From Nostocales cyanobacterium HT-58-2 (lineage in GTDB: Bacteria > Cyanobacteriota > Cyanobacteriia > Cyanobacteriales > Nostocaceae), in NCBI GenBank assembly GCA_002163975.1, contig CP019636.1, forward strand, positions 3,793,001 through 3,857,000: 64,000 bases of DNA, in the 5' to 3' direction. Positions 44,929 to 53,691 of the stretch are shown piece by piece. A model generated the notes under the pieces. The model saw only the letters and a program-made list of their open reading frames with translations, searched no databases and was not told the origin of the DNA. The position numbers and the translations under genes were made by a program. Each line of letters opens with the position of its first letter. Within the stretch, counting starts at the first letter, position 1.

Positions 44929-44934
44929 TTAGGG
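44902..44934 (-). terminator. Hairpin at the end of the lone methyltransferase gene
   Basis: Arms CCCTAATT (44902-44909) and AATTAGGG (44927-44934), with the TAA stop codon inside the 5' arm on the minus strand. It probably ends transcription of the methyltransferase gene. Confidence 0.45.
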
Positions 44935-45744
44935 CTTATGTCCACAAACACAAAAGCCTGTAATGGCACTAAAGAAACGTCCAGCATAACTAGCTTCTTC
45001 CAGATAAGCTAACCATTCTTCTGCCTCTTCCGCTAAGACAATACCATTTTCTTGAGCATACTTTGCAGATTTAGTTAGGTCAAAAGAGTGACTAGCCATG
45101 TTAAAGTCTTTCACTATATATGTCTCTGGGTTAACAGTAATATTCTTCAGTCCCAAATCCTTGAAAATCGTGGGTAATTGATGTGCTAACCAACCGTTAG
45201 GAATATTGTCACAACTAACATTCAAAATCTTCCGGGTCAATTCTCGGTTAGGCATATCAACGACTAGTGTTGCCATATCAGGTTCGCTAATATCGATACG
45301 TGCTCCTGAACGAGCTACACGTACCATTTCTGTGATTGCTTTTAGAGGTTCTGCTAAATAAATCAACACGCGATCAGCTCGGCAAACATCGAAGCTATTG
45401 TCGGGGAAATCAATAATATGGGCATCACTCAAGTAAAACTCTAACGGTAAATCCAAATTCTTGGTTCGCTGGCGAGCCTCAGCAATCATGGTTTCACTGC
45501 TATCTATACCTACAACTCGACCAGATTTACCTACTTTTTTGGCTAATACCTGCGCATCTTTACCTACTCCACAACCAACATCCAAAATGTGATTCGATTC
45601 TTGGATTTTTAAACGAGCAAAGCCCCGATCCTTATAACCTTGAAACCATTCGCTTTCATTGAGGTTATCTAAATAATTTACGTAGTAAGTTGGATCTTTT
45701 GTTCGATCAACTTCACTAAACCCAAGGAGACCAAGCTTTTCCAT
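44929..45744 (-). CDS. Class I SAM-dependent methyltransferase (UbiE/COQ5-like)
   Basis: A 271-residue protein from the ATG at 45744, which has AGGAAAG eight bases upstream; an ATG 60 bases earlier lacks such a site. The SAM motif I is ILDVGCGVGKDAQVLAK, the acidic residue of motif II is in VVGIDSSETMI, and motif III-like residues are in FDVCRADRVLIYL. These mark it as a small-molecule or lipid methyltransferase of the Methyltransf_11/25 type. It lies between the two arms of the cluster and has its own long upstream region with copy 2 of the direct repeat. O- or N-methylation of the polyketide is a reasonable guess; the substrate is unknown. Confidence 0.82.
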   Translation of the reverse strand: MEKLGLLGFSEVDRTKDPTYYVNYLDNLNESEWFQGYKDRGFARLKIQESNHILDVGCGVGKDAQVLAKKVGKSGRVVGIDSSETMIAEARQRTKNLDLPLEFYLSDAHIIDFPDNSFDVCRADRVLIYLAEPLKAITEMVRVARSGARIDISEPDMATLVVDMPNRELTRKILNVSCDNIPNGWLAHQLPTIFKDLGLKNITVNPETYIVKDFNMASHSFDLTKSAKYAQENGIVLAEEAEEWLAYLEEASYAGRFFSAITGFCVCGHKP

Positions 45745-47320
45745 ACTTATCTTTCCTACAATACACCGCAATCCACGTAAGTTTATTGGTTGAAAACTCA
45801 CCATAGGTAAGCAAGCGGTTCAGGTCTACAACCATCACGGCTTAGTAAATAACATTTTTCTTGCTCAATTGAGCTATTGATGTAAGGACTTGATTTATGA
45901 TGTACTTCCATGACAAATTCAATTGTATACCTAAAACTAAAAAAAATATTTTTTTTATGAGATTTAGTCGATGAATTAAAATACGTCTTTGCTGAATAAA
46001 AGTATGTTTTCAGCTAGTAAGAGAACAGAATGGTATTTGATGTAGTACAGTAACAAGCTAACAGAGGCTTAGGCACTTCCTTGATTTTGAAATAGTAAAG
46101 ATTTTTGTGATGCAGGCAAGTAAGATAATGACTTAAGCAGTTACTTTCATGTTCGACGACTCTCATGTATATTTTACAGATAATGTGGTAGTCATCACGA
46201 ATAAAAAATTACAAATGATAGTTTTGGTTAAAAGTAAAAAAATATACTTTAATATAAGCTTGTTTTTGATTCAAAAGGTGTAGCAACATATATCAGCAAA
46301 TTAGCTTGATATTAAACATCACATGACTCAAACACGGCTTATACAAGCTGCTTTTTCAAGTATTCTTATTTGATTTCATACGAATCAGTATTAGGTAATT
46401 CATCTCTATGAATCACTTAATGTTTTCCATGATCTTAGATGTAACTTCATTTACATTTTTGTATTCCCAAATCTACGGTTATGAGAAGACAAACAACTTC
46501 GTCATTCCATTATTAGTTAAGGTCATACAGCTATTATGCAATGCTCTTCAATCTTGATTTTTCACAATGGAAACAATCGAAAATTTTTAAGCTTTACTAA
46601 ATTTTTAACAAAACTTAAAAATTAGCAAAAGTCTTTCTAGTTGATGATCACAGATGATAATCACAGTTTTTTTTTATCAAAAAACAAAAAAAATGGATTT
46701 TTTGTTTTACTGAATAACAAAACGTCGTATAATTTGGTCTAGCGAGAAAATAATGAGGTAGTTATTCTCCAGCTTCACCAAAATTTGCGTTGTGTTGCAT
46801 TGAGTTCGGCTGCTTTACTCTGAAGAAGGGGTTGAATAATCCTAACTGAATTCCATTTGCTGTTTGCAGATGGTAAGAACTGTATTCAACTTGGATTTTT
46901 AGTGTCTTTGCAGTAATTTTTAGCAAAATTAAGATAATTCTTTGCTATTGTAAAGTGACACATGAAGTTCTTTTGGAATATATAGTTGAAAACCAGCAAA
47001 CTTGGTTATTGTTGTATTCCTTAACAGTGAAATAATCAATAATGGGATAGAATTCAACATCTGCAATTAAGTTTTTCAATAAACTAAGTTATGCCAAATT
47101 TGTGTAATTTAGTTTCTCTAGTAGCTGTAATCCAAAACTTTATTTGGGTTGATAGTTGTATTTTTCTAAAACTTTAGAATGCTGCGGCATCACACTTCAA
47201 GCAGCTTTAGCATAGTGCGAACGAGTATCATGTTGAGCTTTTTGGCTAGTCCTTGATAAAGATTGCTAAATTTGTCTAATTCACTGTTTCTTTCGAGAAA
47301 TCTAACATTCACCCTGAGTT
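45745..47320. other. Long AT-rich divergent intergenic region
   Basis: 1576 bases without a supportable gene, between the lone methyltransferase (leftward) and the methoxymalonyl operon (rightward). It contains repeat copy 2 and A/T homopolymer runs near 46670. A long 5' leader or unannotated RNA is possible; nothing is diagnostic. Confidence 0.5.
46001..46208. repeat. Diverged direct repeat, copy 2
   Basis: Partner of 44581-44755 in the same orientation. It starts about 260 bases upstream of the lone methyltransferase start codon on the minus strand. Confidence 0.7.
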
Positions 47321-48178
47321 ATGGATATTAAAGTAGTAGGTGTTATAGGAGCAGGTGTGATGGGAGTAGGTGTATCACAAAGCCTAGCCCAAAATAACCA
47401 CCAAGTTATTATTCTAGATATTTCAAAAGAAATTCTAGAACGTGCAAAGCAGGAAATTAGGAATAATGTACGTTTTGAGAGTTTATTCACAAAAAATGAA
47501 AAAATGAATAAACCTGAAGATGTACTCACTAGAATAAAATTTTCCACTGATTATCATTTATTAGCAGATGCAGAGTTTATCATAGAAAATGCAACAGAAA
47601 AATGGCAAGTAAAGAAAGACATCTATGAAAAAATAGATGTCATTTGTCCAAAAGACACTGTATTTGCAGCCAATACATCCGCTATACCGATTACTCGCAT
47701 TGCTTCAGTTACAAAACGTCCTTCTCAAGTCATTGGGATGCATTTTATGAATCCTGTACCACTGAAACCCGTAGTTGAAACGATTCGTGGTTATCATACT
47801 TCTGAAGCAACTATTCAGACTGCCAAGAAATTACTAGCTCAGATGGGCAAAGAATGTATCTTAGTCAATGACTCTCCAGGCTTTGTTTCTAACCGAGTTT
47901 TGATGTTAACGATTAATGAAGCTGTTTTTCTCCTTCAAGATCAAGTAGCTACAGCAGAAGAAGTAGATAGAATTTTTAAAACCTGCTTTGGTCATAAGAT
48001 GGGACCACTAGAAACAGCTGACTTAATTGGACTAGACACTATTCTCCTCTCGATTGAAGTTTTGTATGATAGCTTCAATGATAGTAAATATCGACCATGC
48101 CCTTTGCTTAAGAAAATGGTAGATGCCGGATTATATGGTCGTAAAAATGGACAGGGTTTCTACACATATAAACTGTGA
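47321..48178 (+). CDS. 3-hydroxyacyl-CoA dehydrogenase-like (FkbK-type, methoxymalonyl-ACP pathway)
   Basis: A protein of 285 residues, normal for 3-hydroxybutyryl-CoA dehydrogenases. The Rossmann motif is VIGAGVMGVGVSQSLA at the N-terminus, and the active-site region contains GMHFMNPVPLKPVVE with the catalytic His. The C-terminal domain ends in GRKNGQGFYTY. In methoxymalonyl-ACP pathways the FkbK-type member oxidises glyceryl-ACP at C3. The gene opens a plus-strand operon in which free ACP, acyl-CoA dehydrogenase and FkbH-like genes follow, the characteristic set. Gaps in the operon are 30-80 bases. Confidence 0.9.
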   Translation: MDIKVVGVIGAGVMGVGVSQSLAQNNHQVIILDISKEILERAKQEIRNNVRFESLFTKNEKMNKPEDVLTRIKFSTDYHLLADAEFIIENATEKWQVKKDIYEKIDVICPKDTVFAANTSAIPITRIASVTKRPSQVIGMHFMNPVPLKPVVETIRGYHTSEATIQTAKKLLAQMGKECILVNDSPGFVSNRVLMLTINEAVFLLQDQVATAEEVDRIFKTCFGHKMGPLETADLIGLDTILLSIEVLYDSFNDSKYRPCPLLKKMVDAGLYGRKNGQGFYTYKL

Positions 48179-48248
48179 TGTATTCCCTCTTGTCAACTAT
48201 CCCAACCTTTTGATAAATATCAAGTTGAAAATTTTGAAGTAATTCACC

Positions 48249-48500
48249 ATGAAAGAAGCTAAAATCAAAATCAAAAACTTTCTAACTCAGCATTTTTCTA
48301 ACTATAACTTGCAAGATGATGAAAATATCTTTTTCCTTGGTTTTGTTAACTCAATGTTTGCAATGCAATTGGTACTTTTTATAGAAAAAGAGTTTCAAAT
48401 CGCTATAGATAATGAAGATTTAGAACTTGATAATTTTAAAAGTATAAATGCTATTTGTAGTTTACTTGAAAGGAAAACGGCTATCTATGCACAGGATTAA
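48249..48500 (+). CDS. Discrete acyl carrier protein (FkbJ-type)
   Basis: An 83-residue protein with the four-helix ACP pattern. The 4'-phosphopantetheine Ser is in GFVNSMFAMQLV, a variant of the usual DSL motif in which Asn precedes the Ser, as is common in glyceryl-carrying ACPs. It should hold the three-carbon unit while it is oxidised and methylated. It sits between the FkbK-like and acyl-CoA dehydrogenase genes. The sequence is highly acidic near the C-terminus (NEDLELDNFKS). Confidence 0.85.
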   Translation: MKEAKIKIKNFLTQHFSNYNLQDDENIFFLGFVNSMFAMQLVLFIEKEFQIAIDNEDLELDNFKSINAICSLLERKTAIYAQD

Positions 48501-48556
48501 TATTCACAAAAAAGCAAATAACTTGATTAAGTTTTAGCAATAGATTTAGTGTTGCA

Positions 48557-49714
48557 ATGCAAATAGAATTAACTCCTCAGCAAAAAAATGCTAAAGCTGC
48601 ATTCCGAAGCTTTGTGGATGAAGAAATTGTGCCTTATGCAGATAAAGCTGACAGGGAAGAGCATACACCACAGTTTTTAATTGATAAGATAGCTCAGCAA
48701 GGTTATCTGGGTGCCATTCTGCCCAAAGATAGGTTTGACAGTGGTATGGACATGATCACTTATGGGCTTTTGAATGAAGAGATAGGAAGAGGATGCTCTT
48801 CGTTACGAAGTTTGCTCACAGTCCATTCGATGGTTTCTCACGCTATCATCAAATGGGGTAGTAAGTTACAAAAAGAACATTGGATTCCAAAATTGGCATC
48901 CGGTGAAATCATTGCTGCTTTTGGCTTGAGCGAACCTAATGTAGGTAGTGATGCGAAAAAAGTAGAAACTACAGCAACACCTACCAACAAGTCTTACATT
49001 TTAAATGGGCAAAAAAAGTGGATTACTTACGGTCAACTTGCTGATGTATTTTTAATTTTTGCTCAATGTGAAGGTCAACCCACTGCATTTTTAGTTGAGA
49101 GAAACACACCAGGATTGTCAGTAAAACCTATTGTTGGTATCTTAGGTGTCAGAGCTTCTATGTTAGCGGAATTACATTTTAATAATTGCCAGATACCCAA
49201 GGAAAATATTGTTTGTAAACAAGGCTTTGGTTTTTCTCATGTAGCTTCCTCAGCATTAGATTGTGGTAGATATAGTGTAGCTTGGGGTTGCGTAGGTATT
49301 TCTCAAGCTTGTCTAGAAGCTTGTATTCAGTATACGAGTCAACGAAAGCAGTTTGATAGTTATCTCAAAAATCACTCATTGATAAGACAAATGATCACAG
49401 AGATGATCACTAATATCAAAGCAGCAAGATTACTGTGTTATCAAGCAGGTTATCTTAAAGACCTTGGTGATCCTAGATCAATCATGGAAACCTCTATTGC
49501 AAAATATTTTGCTTCCACAATAGCCAATAAAGTAGCAAACGACGCTGTACAAATTCATGGTGGTAATGGTTGTAGCAGTGACTATCCTGTTCAAAGGTAT
49601 TTTCGAGACGCCAAGATTATGGAAATTATCGAAGGTAGTACTCAAATGCAACAACTTACCATTGCTGAATATGCTTACCAAGAACATTTGTCTACTCGTA
49701 GCGTACTTTTATAA
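48557..49714 (+). CDS. Acyl-CoA (acyl-ACP) dehydrogenase, FkbI-type
   Basis: A canonical 385-residue acyl-CoA dehydrogenase: a flavin-binding central domain (FGLSEPNVGSDAKKVETTA), a C-terminal helical domain (VQIHGGNGCSSDYPVQRYFRD), and the catalytic base Glu in IIEGSTQMQQL. In FK520-like pathways the FkbI enzyme oxidises the alpha carbon of the ACP-bound three-carbon unit to give hydroxymalonyl-ACP. The neighbours support that role over fatty acid breakdown. It differs from the acyl-CoA-dehydrogenase-like protein of the minus arm, which lacks this Glu motif. Confidence 0.9.
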   Translation: MQIELTPQQKNAKAAFRSFVDEEIVPYADKADREEHTPQFLIDKIAQQGYLGAILPKDRFDSGMDMITYGLLNEEIGRGCSSLRSLLTVHSMVSHAIIKWGSKLQKEHWIPKLASGEIIAAFGLSEPNVGSDAKKVETTATPTNKSYILNGQKKWITYGQLADVFLIFAQCEGQPTAFLVERNTPGLSVKPIVGILGVRASMLAELHFNNCQIPKENIVCKQGFGFSHVASSALDCGRYSVAWGCVGISQACLEACIQYTSQRKQFDSYLKNHSLIRQMITEMITNIKAARLLCYQAGYLKDLGDPRSIMETSIAKYFASTIANKVANDAVQIHGGNGCSSDYPVQRYFRDAKIMEIIEGSTQMQQLTIAEYAYQEHLSTRSVLL

Positions 49715-49744
49715 TCTCAACAATGAGTTGAAATAATTCAAAAT

Positions 49745-50812
49745 ATGACTAATTTAACTTCCAAACTGGTTAACAACCAAAAAGTCTCTCGGAAAGCGAT
49801 CAAGTGTGTAGTTTGGGATCTCGATAATACCTTGTGGGATGGTGTATTACTAGAGGATGACTGCGTTCATGTACGAGAAAATATAGTTGATATGATTAAA
49901 ACCTTAGATAGCAGAGGTATATTACAGTCTATTGCTAGTAAAAATGAACCTGCTAGAGCAATAGCAAAACTTGAAGAACTAAGCTTGAAAGAATATTTTC
50001 TATATCCGCAAATAAATTGGAACTCCAAAGTTGCTTCTATTCAGGAAATTTCTAAGTTAATTAATATTGGCATAGATACAATAGCTTTTATAGATGATCA
50101 GCCTTTTGAACTAGAAGACGTAAATTTTTCCTTACCTGAAGTTTTGTGCATTAATACAGTTAACATCAATCGATTGTTAGATATGCCAGAAATGAATCCT
50201 CGTTTTATCACAGAGGATTCCAAAAATCGAAGATTAATGTATGTCAGTGACATTCAACGTAAAAAAAATGAAGAAGAATTTGTTGGTTCTAAAGAAGAAT
50301 TTTTAGCAACCCTTAATATGCAAATGACTATCTCTTCTGCCAAGGAAGAGGATTTGCAACGAGCTGAGGAATTAACATTACGCACCAATCAATTGAATAC
50401 AACTGGCTATACCTATTCCTATGAAGAACTAAATCAATTTCGACAATCAGATAACCACAAACTACTCATAGCAGGTCTAGATGATAAGTATGGTAGTTAC
50501 GGTAAAATTGGCTTGTCATTAATAGAATGTCAAGAAAATTTATGGACTATTAAAATTCTACTGATGTCTTGTCGTGTTATGTCTAGGGGTGTAGGCGGAA
50601 TCATGCTCAACCACATTATACATATGGCTAAAAATCAAAATGTTGCCCTACAGGCTGAATTTGTTCCAAATGAGCGTAACCGTTTTATGTATATCACTTA
50701 CAAATTTGCTAGCTTTAAAGAAATTAGTAATCGCAATAATATAATTATTTTTCAACATGATTCTCAGCATAGTCCTTCTTTTCCTGACTATGTAAAAATA
50801 AATATTTTGTAA
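49745..50812 (+). CDS. FkbH-like HAD-family glyceryl-ACP loader
   Basis: A protein of 355 residues. The HAD motif I is VVWDLDNTLWDGVL, with both Asp residues, and SKNEPARA follows near residue 60. The C-terminal part has the acyltransferase-like region with ELTLRTNQLNTTG and LMSCRVMSRGVG, as in FkbH and related proteins. The family takes a glyceryl unit from 1,3-bisphosphoglycerate, dephosphorylates it and loads it on the ACP. It is the most diagnostic member of the methoxymalonyl cassette. The start is the ATG at 49745, 30 bases after the previous gene. Confidence 0.92.
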   Translation: MTNLTSKLVNNQKVSRKAIKCVVWDLDNTLWDGVLLEDDCVHVRENIVDMIKTLDSRGILQSIASKNEPARAIAKLEELSLKEYFLYPQINWNSKVASIQEISKLINIGIDTIAFIDDQPFELEDVNFSLPEVLCINTVNINRLLDMPEMNPRFITEDSKNRRLMYVSDIQRKKNEEEFVGSKEEFLATLNMQMTISSAKEEDLQRAEELTLRTNQLNTTGYTYSYEELNQFRQSDNHKLLIAGLDDKYGSYGKIGLSLIECQENLWTIKILLMSCRVMSRGVGGIMLNHIIHMAKNQNVALQAEFVPNERNRFMYITYKFASFKEISNRNNIIIFQHDSQHSPSFPDYVKINIL

Positions 50813-50866
50813 TAAAAAACAGAAAATAACTACCAATAGAAATAGATTTTAGCTAAGGAGATATCA

Positions 50867-53611
50867 GTGAGCTTTTCTAAAGATTTTAGTAACAATAGCC
50901 AATTAAATACAGATGAAATAGAAACTAATTTGTTTGTCACCAATTCAGAATCTCCTGTTGACTCTTCTGATTTTTATAAGTCAATTCATTTATTAGTTTT
51001 ATCTGCTGAAACAGAATCTGCGTTGGAGATAGTCAGCAATAATATAGTAGAGTTTCTCAAACAGAATCCTGAAATTAATATTGCCGATTTAGCTTATACT
51101 CTGCAAACGAATCGTCAGGCGCTTAATTATCGCCGGATAGTTGTATGTCATAATGCCGAAGAAGCTGTATGCGCATTAACTACCAGAGATCCTCAACGTG
51201 TATTCAGTAGTAGTACGCAAGCGACTAGCTACAGTACTATGGCTTTTATGTTTCCAGGATTAGGAGAACAATATGTCAATATGGCTCTACAGCTTTATCA
51301 GCTTGAGCCAGATTTTCGCAAGCACATCATTCATTGCTCAGAAATATTGAAGCCTCATTTAGGTTTGGATTTGCGAGATGTACTTTACCCACAAGGAGCA
51401 AAAGCAGAGCCAAGCTCGCAGACAAACAATCTGACTTCAGGTATGGCTGTAGGTTTTAATTTGCGCCAAATGCTAGGGCGTACTCAAGTAGAAACAGACG
51501 TATATACTGCAAAACTCAATCAAACAGATATTGCTCAACCAGCACTGTTTGTCATCGAGTATGCATTAGCTCAAATGTGGATGGCATGGGGTATTAAGCC
51601 TCAAATATTAATTGGTTACAGTCTTGGTGAATATGTGACGGCTTGTTTAGCAGGAGTTTTATCTCTTGAGGATGCCTTGACTTTAGTTGTCAGAAGAAGC
51701 CAACTCATTCAACAGTTGCCTGCTGGCGCCATGTTAGCGGTATCTCTGTCAGAATCTGAACTAGAACCAATGCTCACTGAGGATATTTGTTTATCTGCTG
51801 TCAATGGTCCTACACTGTCTGTAGTTGCGGGTAGTGTAGAAGCGATCGCGAAGCTAGAGCAACAGTTAATTAATAATGGAATAGCCTGTAGACAAATACA
51901 GACCAGCCATGCTTTTCATTCGCCTGTCATGGAAGCAATCATGGCTCCTTTTATAGAGCTAGTCAATAGCTTTGATCTCAAACCACCCGAAATTCCATAC
52001 ATTTCTAATGTTACAGGCAAGTGGATTACGGCAGCAGAAGCAACTGACCCACATTACTGGGGTAAACATTTGTGCCAAACGGTACGTTTTGCTGATGGTA
52101 TTGAAACATTATGGCAACTATCCCATCCTATTTTTTTAGAGGTTGGACCTGGTCAAACACTAGGTAGTATAGCTCTGCAACATCCAGCTAGCACCAATGT
52201 TACTCAGCAGTTAGTATTTTCCTCATTACCGAATTCTTATAATCAACAGTCAGAATTTGCCTTTGTATTCAACACGCTAGGTAGACTTTGGCTTACAGGA
52301 GTATCAGTCAATTGGTCTAAATTTTATGTTGATCAGCATCGTTCTACACTTCCTTTACCTACTTACCTCTTTGAACATCAGCAAAAAGGGGTAGAAATTG
52401 AGAAAAAAGAATTATCACTAAATACCTCTGATTTTAAAGAACAAAATTCATCTCAATTAGGGCAACAGCAACGTATACGCTTAAACTTACAAAATAACTA
52501 CCTTGCACCCAGAGATAATGTAGAGCAAGAAATTGTTGAAATCTGGCAGCAAGTTTTCAAGTTGGACCAAATAGGTGTTTATGATAATTTCTTCAGTTTA
52601 GGAGGTCATTCTTTAATAGCTATTCAAATAGTTTCTCAAATCAAGAAGAAGTTTTCTAAAGAAATACCTTTGAGTGCCATATTTGCAAATTCCACTGTGG
52701 CTGATTTAGCTAAAATCATTGCAGAAAATTTATCAAAAGAAAGTAAAACTTCAAATCAAGAAAATCTAGAATCTTCATCAATAAATAGTTTTCAGTTAGA
52801 ACATGAACTTCAAGTTCCTAATTTGCTGACTTATCAACTAGCAAATGGTATAGAAATTATTCATCAAAACAAAGCTGAGACAGATCATTTTTACGAAGAT
52901 ATTTTTGAACATAAAGTTTATGCTAAAAACGGTATTACACTCTATCCAGGAGACTATATTTTTGATGTAGGTGCTAATATCGGTCTATTTACGCTTTTTG
53001 CTGATAAAGAATGTAGTGATGCTACAATCTATGCTTTTGAACCTTCACCTCCCACTTTTAGTATTTTGAAAGCTAATACATCTAAATGTAAAGGTAAAAT
53101 CAAGCTTTTTAATTGTGGTTTATCTAATGTAAATAAAACAACTAAATTTACCTTTTATCCTAATAGTTCTGGTATGTCTTCTTTTTATCCTAATGAAGAA
53201 GAAGAAAAGCAGAATTTAAGAATAATCATGCTCAACCAACAAAAAGCAGGAATGGTTGAGATGGAACAAGTCTTACAATACACAGAAGAACTATTAGAGG
53301 AGCGCTTCAAGAGTAAGACCTTCACTTGTGAATTAAAAACTGTTTCCGAAATCATTCGTGAGAATAATGTTGATCGCATAGATTTGCTAAAAATTGATGT
53401 ACAAAAAAGTGAATTGGATGTGCTTTTAGGCATCAATCAAAATGATTGGCATAAAATTAGACAAATTGTTATTGAAGTACATAATGAAGCAAATCGCTTA
53501 GATCAAGTTAGCTCATTATTAAACAGCAAGGGTTATAGTGTTGTAACAGAGCAAGATAGCTTGTACACAGCTACAAATATTTATAATCTTTATGCAGTTC
53601 GGGTTCCATAA
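50867..53611 (+). CDS. AT-ACP-FkbM methyltransferase trifunctional protein
   Basis: A protein of 914 residues from a GTG start with AAGGAG six bases upstream. Residues about 38-105 are the KS-to-AT linker domain normally found inside PKS modules, without a KS. The AT spans about 125-440, with Ser252 in GYSLGE and HAFH near 345; the usual FPGQG reads FPGLG. An ACP follows (FFSLGGHSLIAIQ), then from about 690 an FkbM-family methyltransferase (IFDVGANIGLFTLF, YAFEPSPPTF, DLLKIDVQKSE). Position and domains suggest it O-methylates hydroxymalonyl and passes it on. In FK520-type pathways these are separate proteins, so the fusion is unusual. Confidence 0.92.
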   Translation: MSFSKDFSNNSQLNTDEIETNLFVTNSESPVDSSDFYKSIHLLVLSAETESALEIVSNNIVEFLKQNPEINIADLAYTLQTNRQALNYRRIVVCHNAEEAVCALTTRDPQRVFSSSTQATSYSTMAFMFPGLGEQYVNMALQLYQLEPDFRKHIIHCSEILKPHLGLDLRDVLYPQGAKAEPSSQTNNLTSGMAVGFNLRQMLGRTQVETDVYTAKLNQTDIAQPALFVIEYALAQMWMAWGIKPQILIGYSLGEYVTACLAGVLSLEDALTLVVRRSQLIQQLPAGAMLAVSLSESELEPMLTEDICLSAVNGPTLSVVAGSVEAIAKLEQQLINNGIACRQIQTSHAFHSPVMEAIMAPFIELVNSFDLKPPEIPYISNVTGKWITAAEATDPHYWGKHLCQTVRFADGIETLWQLSHPIFLEVGPGQTLGSIALQHPASTNVTQQLVFSSLPNSYNQQSEFAFVFNTLGRLWLTGVSVNWSKFYVDQHRSTLPLPTYLFEHQQKGVEIEKKELSLNTSDFKEQNSSQLGQQQRIRLNLQNNYLAPRDNVEQEIVEIWQQVFKLDQIGVYDNFFSLGGHSLIAIQIVSQIKKKFSKEIPLSAIFANSTVADLAKIIAENLSKESKTSNQENLESSSINSFQLEHELQVPNLLTYQLANGIEIIHQNKAETDHFYEDIFEHKVYAKNGITLYPGDYIFDVGANIGLFTLFADKECSDATIYAFEPSPPTFSILKANTSKCKGKIKLFNCGLSNVNKTTKFTFYPNSSGMSSFYPNEEEEKQNLRIIMLNQQKAGMVEMEQVLQYTEELLEERFKSKTFTCELKTVSEIIRENNVDRIDLLKIDVQKSELDVLLGINQNDWHKIRQIVIEVHNEANRLDQVSSLLNSKGYSVVTEQDSLYTATNIYNLYAVRVP

Positions 53612-53691
53612 TTGCAAAAATAAAAACTACAGCTATTCATTTCTTCAACTATTTTTCTAACAATAAAAGAGTTAGTTTGCAGGAAATACAA

